Shown here: piece by piece, positions 59,763-64,000 of the stretch
How positions within the stretch are numbered: position 1 is the stretch's first letter
Layout: the number at the start of each line of letters is the position of its first letter
Assembly (NCBI RefSeq): GCF_014384765.1
Contig: NZ_JACRSP010000001.1
Location: 372,001-436,000, forward strand
Origin: Feifania hominis
Lineage (GTDB): Bacteria; Bacillota; Clostridia; Oscillospirales; Feifaniaceae
Length of the DNA stretch: 64,000 nucleotides
Reading direction: 5' to 3'
The notes under the pieces: model-generated
Databases searched by the model: none
Told to the model about the DNA's origin: nothing
The model's input: the letters and a program-made list of their open reading frames with translations, nothing else
Program-made: the position numbers and the translations under genes

Positions 59763-60977
59763 ATGATCATCTTTCGTCTGCTCCGGTTTTTCTGGGGGAG
59801 CGTCACCGTCTTTGCCAGAAGCTCGTTTCTGGAGCGCTTTTTGAATCTCTGTACTCATGCGGGCATCAAAATTTACCGTGTGGAACGCCACAGCCGCGAG
59901 GAGATGGACTTCACCGTACCCGCGCGGCAATTCAAAAAACTGCGGCCGATTGCACACAGGACCAAAACCAGGCTGCGCATTACGGAAAAGCGGGGCTTCC
60001 CCTTTCTGGTGCGGCGCTACCGCAAACGCTACGCGCTGGCGGCGGGGGTGCTGCTCTTTCTGGCGGCGCTGGCGTTCATGTCCTGTTTTATCTGGTCCAT
60101 CGACGTCAGCGGCAACGTGGAGGTAAGTGACGAGGAGATTCTCGCCCAGCTCGCGGAAGAGGGCTTTGTCACCGGTATCTACGCGGGCAATCTCGACCTT
60201 GATACCATCTATCAGAATATGCTCATCAAAAACGACCGCCTCGCGTGGATCGCCATCAACATCAAGGGCAGCAAGGCCTTTGTCGAGGTCAAGGAGCGGG
60301 TCATGGCGCCGGAGTTTGTCGACCGCGAGAATCCCTATGACATCTTTGCGCGAAGCGACGGGGTGATTACGGCCCTTGAGGTCTACGAGGGCGAGCCCAT
60401 GGTGAAAGTCGGCGACGCCGTGACCAAGGGGCAGCTTCTTGTCGCGGGTACGCGCACCAACCAGTTTGGAGAGATGACGCTGCACGCGAGCGAGGCAAAG
60501 ATTCTCGCGCAGACCGCACGAAGTTTCAAGACCACCGTACCCCAAATCAAACAGGAGGAGTACTACACCGGCGAGGTGGAGAAAAAGCGCACCCTGCGCA
60601 TTTTCGGGCTGCCGATAAAATTGTTTCTAAACAGTGGTATTTCTGCCGCCGAATATGATAAAATTACGAATGAATACGACGTGTCCATCGGCGGGCAGCT
60701 CTATCTGCCCATTCAGATGGAAGTCGTCACCTACAAGGAAAAAGAGGTCTTTGAGCGGACACTCACCCGTGAGGAGCAGCTTCTTGAGGCGCGCGGCAAA
60801 ATCGGCCGTTTCGCCGAGCAGAAGCTCCGGGGGATGGAGGTACTCGACAGCCATGAGAGCGTGGTTGACAACGGCGACTCCATCACCGTGCGAATCACGT
60901 ACGACTGCGTGGAGGACATCGGCGAGCGCGTGCGCATCTATCCGGCCGACATGCCCGAGCAGCAGCCCGCCGCGTGA
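59763..60977 (+). CDS. yqfD: Sporulation protein YqfD
   Basis: The 404-residue protein has a cytoplasmic N-terminal part, a membrane helix at about residues 92-112 (ALAAGVLLFLAALAFMSCFIW region) and an external domain with IDVSGNVEVSDEEI, the YqfD/FtsQ-like POTRA start. It is expressed in the mother cell during sporulation (family knowledge). It precedes phoH, as in most Clostridia. Confidence 0.94.
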   Translation: MIIFRLLRFFWGSVTVFARSSFLERFLNLCTHAGIKIYRVERHSREEMDFTVPARQFKKLRPIAHRTKTRLRITEKRGFPFLVRRYRKRYALAAGVLLFLAALAFMSCFIWSIDVSGNVEVSDEEILAQLAEEGFVTGIYAGNLDLDTIYQNMLIKNDRLAWIAINIKGSKAFVEVKERVMAPEFVDRENPYDIFARSDGVITALEVYEGEPMVKVGDAVTKGQLLVAGTRTNQFGEMTLHASEAKILAQTARSFKTTVPQIKQEEYYTGEVEKKRTLRIFGLPIKLFLNSGISAAEYDKITNEYDVSIGGQLYLPIQMEVVTYKEKEVFERTLTREEQLLEARGKIGRFAEQKLRGMEVLDSHESVVDNGDSITVRITYDCVEDIGERVRIYPADMPEQQPAA

Positions 60978-61024
60978 GTGCGGCAAGAGGACGGAGAATC
61001 CGGCAGTGGAAAGGAAGCGGCGGG

Positions 61025-62032
61025 ATGGCCGCCGCGCAGGAGGATATGACGGAACGCACCATCAACATCGACCGAATGGAGGAGGTCGTCAATGTTTTCG
61101 GCAACTTTGACGAGAACATTGCGGCCATCGAGCAGCGCTATCACATCAGCATTCTCTTCCGGGACGGGGAACTCAAATTCTCCGGCGGCGCGGAGGATGT
61201 CGACCGGGGCATCAAGGTTGTGGAGGGCCTGCTGCTGCTCGCCTCAAAGGGAGAGCTCATCGGCGACCAGAATGTCGAATATGTGATCTCTCTTGTGGAG
61301 GAGGGCGAGCAGGACAAAATCAATGCCCTCGCGGGGGACTGTGTCTGCGTCACGGCCAAGGGAAAACCCATCAAGGCGAAGACGCTCGGCCAGCAGAAGT
61401 ATGTGGAGGCCATTGAAAAGAATACCATCACCCTGGCGGGCGGCCCTGCCGGAACGGGCAAGACCTATCTCGCCGTAGCAATGGCCGTCTCAGCCTTTCG
61501 CGACAAGAACATCAACCGCATTATCATCACCCGACCGGCAGTCGAAGCGGGAGAGAAGCTCGGCTTTCTGCCCGGCGATTTGCAGAACAAAGTCGATCCC
61601 TATCTGCGGCCGCTGCACGATGCGCTGTTCGACATGCTCGGCGTGGAGACCTATCACAAGTACCTCGAGCGCGGCAACATCGAAGTTGCGCCGCTCGCCT
61701 ATATGCGTGGGCGCACGCTTGACGACAGCTTTATCATTCTCGACGAGGCCCAGAACACCACGCCCGAGCAGATGAAGATGTTTCTCACCCGCCTCGGCTT
61801 CAATTCCAAGGCAGTCATCACGGGCGACACGACCCAGACCGACCTGCCCTATGGGAAAAAATCGGGGCTCGTCGAGGCGATCAAGATCCTGCGCAACATC
61901 GACGATATTGCGATTGTCAACCTGACCAACCGCGATGTGGTGCGCCACAAGCTGGTACAGAAGATCATCATGGCCTATGAGAAATACGAGGAAGAAAAGG
62001 GGCGCCGCCGTGTCAGAAAAGAGTCAAAATAG
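61025..62032 (+). CDS. phoH: PhoH-family ATPase
   Basis: The 335-residue protein has an N-terminal KH-like part and a P-loop ATPase domain: GGPAGTGKTYLAVAMAV (about 142), TRPAVEAGEKLGFLPGD, FIILDEAQNTTPEQMKMFLTR and ITGDTTQTDLP. It is probably involved in RNA metabolism or ribosome maturation beside YbeY. The ATG at 61025 is chosen because AAGGAAG is seven bases upstream; 60974 (GTG) and 61046 (ATG) are alternatives. Confidence 0.95.
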   Translation: MAAAQEDMTERTINIDRMEEVVNVFGNFDENIAAIEQRYHISILFRDGELKFSGGAEDVDRGIKVVEGLLLLASKGELIGDQNVEYVISLVEEGEQDKINALAGDCVCVTAKGKPIKAKTLGQQKYVEAIEKNTITLAGGPAGTGKTYLAVAMAVSAFRDKNINRIIITRPAVEAGEKLGFLPGDLQNKVDPYLRPLHDALFDMLGVETYHKYLERGNIEVAPLAYMRGRTLDDSFIILDEAQNTTPEQMKMFLTRLGFNSKAVITGDTTQTDLPYGKKSGLVEAIKILRNIDDIAIVNLTNRDVVRHKLVQKIIMAYEKYEEEKGRRRVRKESK

Positions 62033-62516
62033 CGTTCTCTTTGCCAACGAACAGGACAAGCTGAAAACCGACGGACTCGAGGCGCTGCTTTTGCGCTGCG
62101 TCGATGAGACTCTTCGCGCTGAGGGGTTCCCGGAGCCGGCGGAGATCAGCGTGACTTTCGTCGACGACGAGGCCATCCACGAGTTGAATCTGCAGGCGCG
62201 CGGAGTTGACCGGCCGACGGATGTGCTGAGCTTTCCTCTGTTGGAGTGGGATGGCGAGCCGGACTTCGAGGCCGTGAGAAACCGCGCCACGGGCGCGGTG
62301 ATGCTCGGTGACATCGTGCTCTCGCTCGAGAGAGCGGCGGCTCAGGCGCAGGAGTATGGCCACAGCTTTGAGCGCGAGACGGGTTTTCTGTGCGTACATA
62401 GCATGCTGCATCTGCTCGGCTACGACCATGTCGAGCCCGATGAAGAACAGGTGATGAGACAGAGGGCTGAGGCTGTATTGCAGACGCTCGGCCTGAGGAG
62501 GGAACATGGAGATTAA
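62010..62516 (+). CDS. ybeY: Endoribonuclease YbeY
   Basis: The 168-residue zinc-dependent RNase acts in 16S rRNA maturation and ribosome quality control. Its metal site is CVHSMLHLLGYDH, with three histidines; the usual Gly after the first His is Ser here. RPTDVLSFPL and GDIVLSLERA are further markers. The GTG start at 62010 overlaps phoH by 23 bp and follows GAAAAGGGG. Confidence 0.95.
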   Translation: MSEKSQNSVLFANEQDKLKTDGLEALLLRCVDETLRAEGFPEPAEISVTFVDDEAIHELNLQARGVDRPTDVLSFPLLEWDGEPDFEAVRNRATGAVMLGDIVLSLERAAAQAQEYGHSFERETGFLCVHSMLHLLGYDHVEPDEEQVMRQRAEAVLQTLGLRREHGD

Positions 62517-63408
62517 GAAATCGGGCTTTGTGTCGCTGGTCGGCCGGCCGAATGTGGGAAAATCCACACTGGTCAACGCCCTGGTCGGCGAAAAGGTGGC
62601 AATCGTCTCGCCGAAGCCCCAGACGACCAGAAACCGCATTCTTGCCATTTTGACCACCGACGACACCCAGGTAGTCTTTGTGGACACGCCCGGAATGCAC
62701 CGCCCGCGCACCAGGCTCGGCAACTACATGGTGCGCTCGGCTGAGAGCTCTCTGCGCGATGTCGACGCCGTGCTCTTTGTGGTGGAGCCGAACGGGAAGA
62801 TTGCCGAGATTGAGCAGCAGATTCTGGCGCGGCTTGTCTCGGACAAGCTGCCTGCGGTTCTCGTCATCAACAAGGTGGACCGCAGTACGCCGGAGCTCAT
62901 TGCCAAGACCATCATGCTCTATCGGGACTGCTGCGATTTTCGGGCGGTTGTACCCATCTCGGCGCTCAAAAACGATGGGGTGGATATTGTCCGCGACGAG
63001 ATTCTCGCGCTCATGCCGCAGGGGCCGCAGTACTTCCCGGAGGACGAGCTGACCGATCAGCCTGAGCGGCAAATGGTCGCCGAGATCATCCGCGAAAAGG
63101 CGCTTGGCCTGCTCGACCAGGAGGTGCCCCACGGCATTGCGGTGGAAATCGTCCAATTTCGCGAGCGTGAGGACGGCCTTGTGAGCATCAGCGCGACCAT
63201 CTACTGCGAGAGGGAGTCCCACAAGGGCATCATCATCGGCAGAGGAGGAAAGACCCTCAAGGCCATCAGTTCGCGCGCGCGCGCCGACATCGAGCGGCTG
63301 CTTGACACGAGAGTGTATCTTGAGACCTTTGTCAAGGTCAAGGAGAACTGGCGCGACAGCGACTATCTGATTCGGAACTTCGGCTATGACGACAGGAGAG
63401 ATGGCTGA
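62506..63408 (+). CDS. era: GTPase Era
   Basis: This 16S rRNA-binding GTPase of ribosome assembly has 300 residues. G1 is GRPNVGKSTLVNAL, G2 PQTTRNRI, G3 DTPGMHRP, G4 NKVD. The C-terminal KH domain carries IIIGRGGKTLKAISSRA. The start overlaps ybeY by 11 bp. The dgkA and cdd genes, often found between ybeY and era in Bacillus, are missing here. Confidence 0.97.
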   Translation: MEIKKSGFVSLVGRPNVGKSTLVNALVGEKVAIVSPKPQTTRNRILAILTTDDTQVVFVDTPGMHRPRTRLGNYMVRSAESSLRDVDAVLFVVEPNGKIAEIEQQILARLVSDKLPAVLVINKVDRSTPELIAKTIMLYRDCCDFRAVVPISALKNDGVDIVRDEILALMPQGPQYFPEDELTDQPERQMVAEIIREKALGLLDQEVPHGIAVEIVQFREREDGLVSISATIYCERESHKGIIIGRGGKTLKAISSRARADIERLLDTRVYLETFVKVKENWRDSDYLIRNFGYDDRRDG

Positions 63409-64000
63409 CGGTATGGAACTCATGGCCAGGGGTATTGTCATCAAGGAGACCGCAGTGGGTGAGAACGATAAGATTCTCACCCTGTTTCTCGAGGGGTACG
63501 GCAAGGTGCAGGCCTGGGCGCGCGGCTCGCGCAAAGTGTCGGGCAAGCTCCTCGCGGTGAGCTCTCTGTTCACCTATGCCAAATACTCCATTGTCAAGCG
63601 AAAGGACACGGGAATCATCACCGGTGGCGAGGTCATTGAGACCTTTTTCGATCTGCGCACCGACATTGTCAAGCTCGCGCTTGGCAACTATCTGCTCGAG
63701 CTCGCAGGCGCATCGGTGGAGGAAAATGCCGCCGAGGACGAGATTCTGCGGCTGCTGCTCAACACGCTGCATGTGCTGACAAAGCGCGATTTGCCGCCAA
63801 AGTTTGTCAAGGCGGTGTTCGAGCTTCGTATCCTGTCGCTCTCGGGCTATCTGCCGGAGCTTCACAGCTGTGTCAGCTGCGGCAGGGAGAGCGGGCTGAC
63901 CCGCTTTGACTGTGTCGCGGGGGGCCTGCTCTGCGGCAGCTGTGAAAGCGATGCACCGGCTGAAACAATCTACCCTGTTTCGGCTGGAAGCGTGGACGCC
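63401..64000 (+). CDS. recO: DNA repair protein RecO, N-terminal part (runs off window)
   Basis: 200 codons are visible. The N-terminal OB fold has ARGIVIKETAVGENDKILTLF and ARGSRKVSGKL, and the zinc site begins with CVSCGRE and continues with CGSC, as in RecO. RecO loads RecA on SSB-coated DNA with RecF/RecR. The ATG at 63401 overlaps the era stop but is only two bases from AGGAG. ATG codons at 63413 or 63422 are alternatives. Confidence 0.92.
   Translation, partial: MADGMELMARGIVIKETAVGENDKILTLFLEGYGKVQAWARGSRKVSGKLLAVSSLFTYAKYSIVKRKDTGIITGGEVIETFFDLRTDIVKLALGNYLLELAGASVEENAAEDEILRLLLNTLHVLTKRDLPPKFVKAVFELRILSLSGYLPELHSCVSCGRESGLTRFDCVAGGLLCGSCESDAPAETIYPVSAGSVDA

Overview
The window reads as chromosome of an endospore-forming, low-GC-phylum (Firmicutes/Clostridia) bacterium whose own base composition is GC-rich. 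The evidence is the sporulation gene set (spoIIAA-spoIIAB-sigF, cotJA-cotJB-cotJC, ylbJ, yqfC-yqfD), the Firmicutes riboswitches (FMN and SAM-I), HPr with a regulatory serine, an ECF transporter and a ClpE-like ATPase. An Oscillospirales/Ruminococcaceae-type anaerobe is my best guess; that is inference from gene style, not a database match. Many genes use TTG or GTG starts, with strong GGAGG-type ribosome binding sites.

Layout. 0-1.4 kb: the end of a radical SAM gene overlapping mutM. 1.5-3.7 kb: ptsH-ptsI, the general PTS proteins. 3.7-6.2 kb: a first UvrA2-like ABC ATPase. 6.3-9.2 kb: a cation/proton antiporter divergent from a LysR regulator and a Nim-like flavoprotein. 9.2-11.2 kb: a GntR(YtrA)-ABC transporter operon. 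11.3-12.8 kb: a HAD phosphatase and a VTT/DedA-type membrane protein, both on the minus strand. 13.0-18.1 kb: an accessory island with a tyrosine recombinase, short repeated palindromic sites and a 1220-residue S-layer-homology surface protein. 18.4-19.4 kb: cotJABC. 19.5-22.9 kb: kdpDE without kdpFABC. 23.1-27.1 kb: valS-folC. 27.3-28.8 kb: the sigma-F operon. 28.9-41.4 kb: an unknown membrane protein, pcrA, a methyltransferase, ecfA1-ecfA2-ecfT-truA, a DUF5711-like gene, cvpA, pgsA and clpE-like. 41.5-42.2 kb: four tRNAs and a duplicated tRNA-Gln tail. 42.3-46 kb: a sugar-phosphate isomerase, FMN riboswitch-ribU, a small exporter, and SAM-I riboswitch-metK. 46-50.6 kb: a small membrane protein, comFC, mreB/mbl, IMP dehydrogenase and a GNAT acetyltransferase. 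50.7-55.6 kb: a second UvrA2-like ATPase, a HAD phosphatase and a MATE exporter. 55.7-59.3 kb (minus): glycerate kinase, an LDH/MDH-family enzyme, a Cys-rich protein and ylbJ. 59.4-64 kb: yqfC-yqfD-phoH-ybeY-era-recO, with recO cut by the window end.

How parts work together. RibU (43.4 kb) is the substrate-binding subunit that would use the EcfA1-A2-T energizing module at 33-35.6 kb; the FMN riboswitch adjusts its expression. HPr and Enzyme I supply phosphate to sugar permeases encoded elsewhere. SpoIIAA, SpoIIAB and sigma-F form the forespore partner-switch. YqfC, YqfD, YlbJ and CotJ belong to later mother-cell or coat functions.

The most unusual stretch is 13.0-14.4 kb. A tyrosine recombinase gene is followed by three copies of a 16-18 bp site. 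Two of these are inverted and enclose 230 bp with an outward promoter that points away from the downstream surface-protein gene. This looks like a phase-variable DNA inversion switch, shown here in its presumed OFF orientation.
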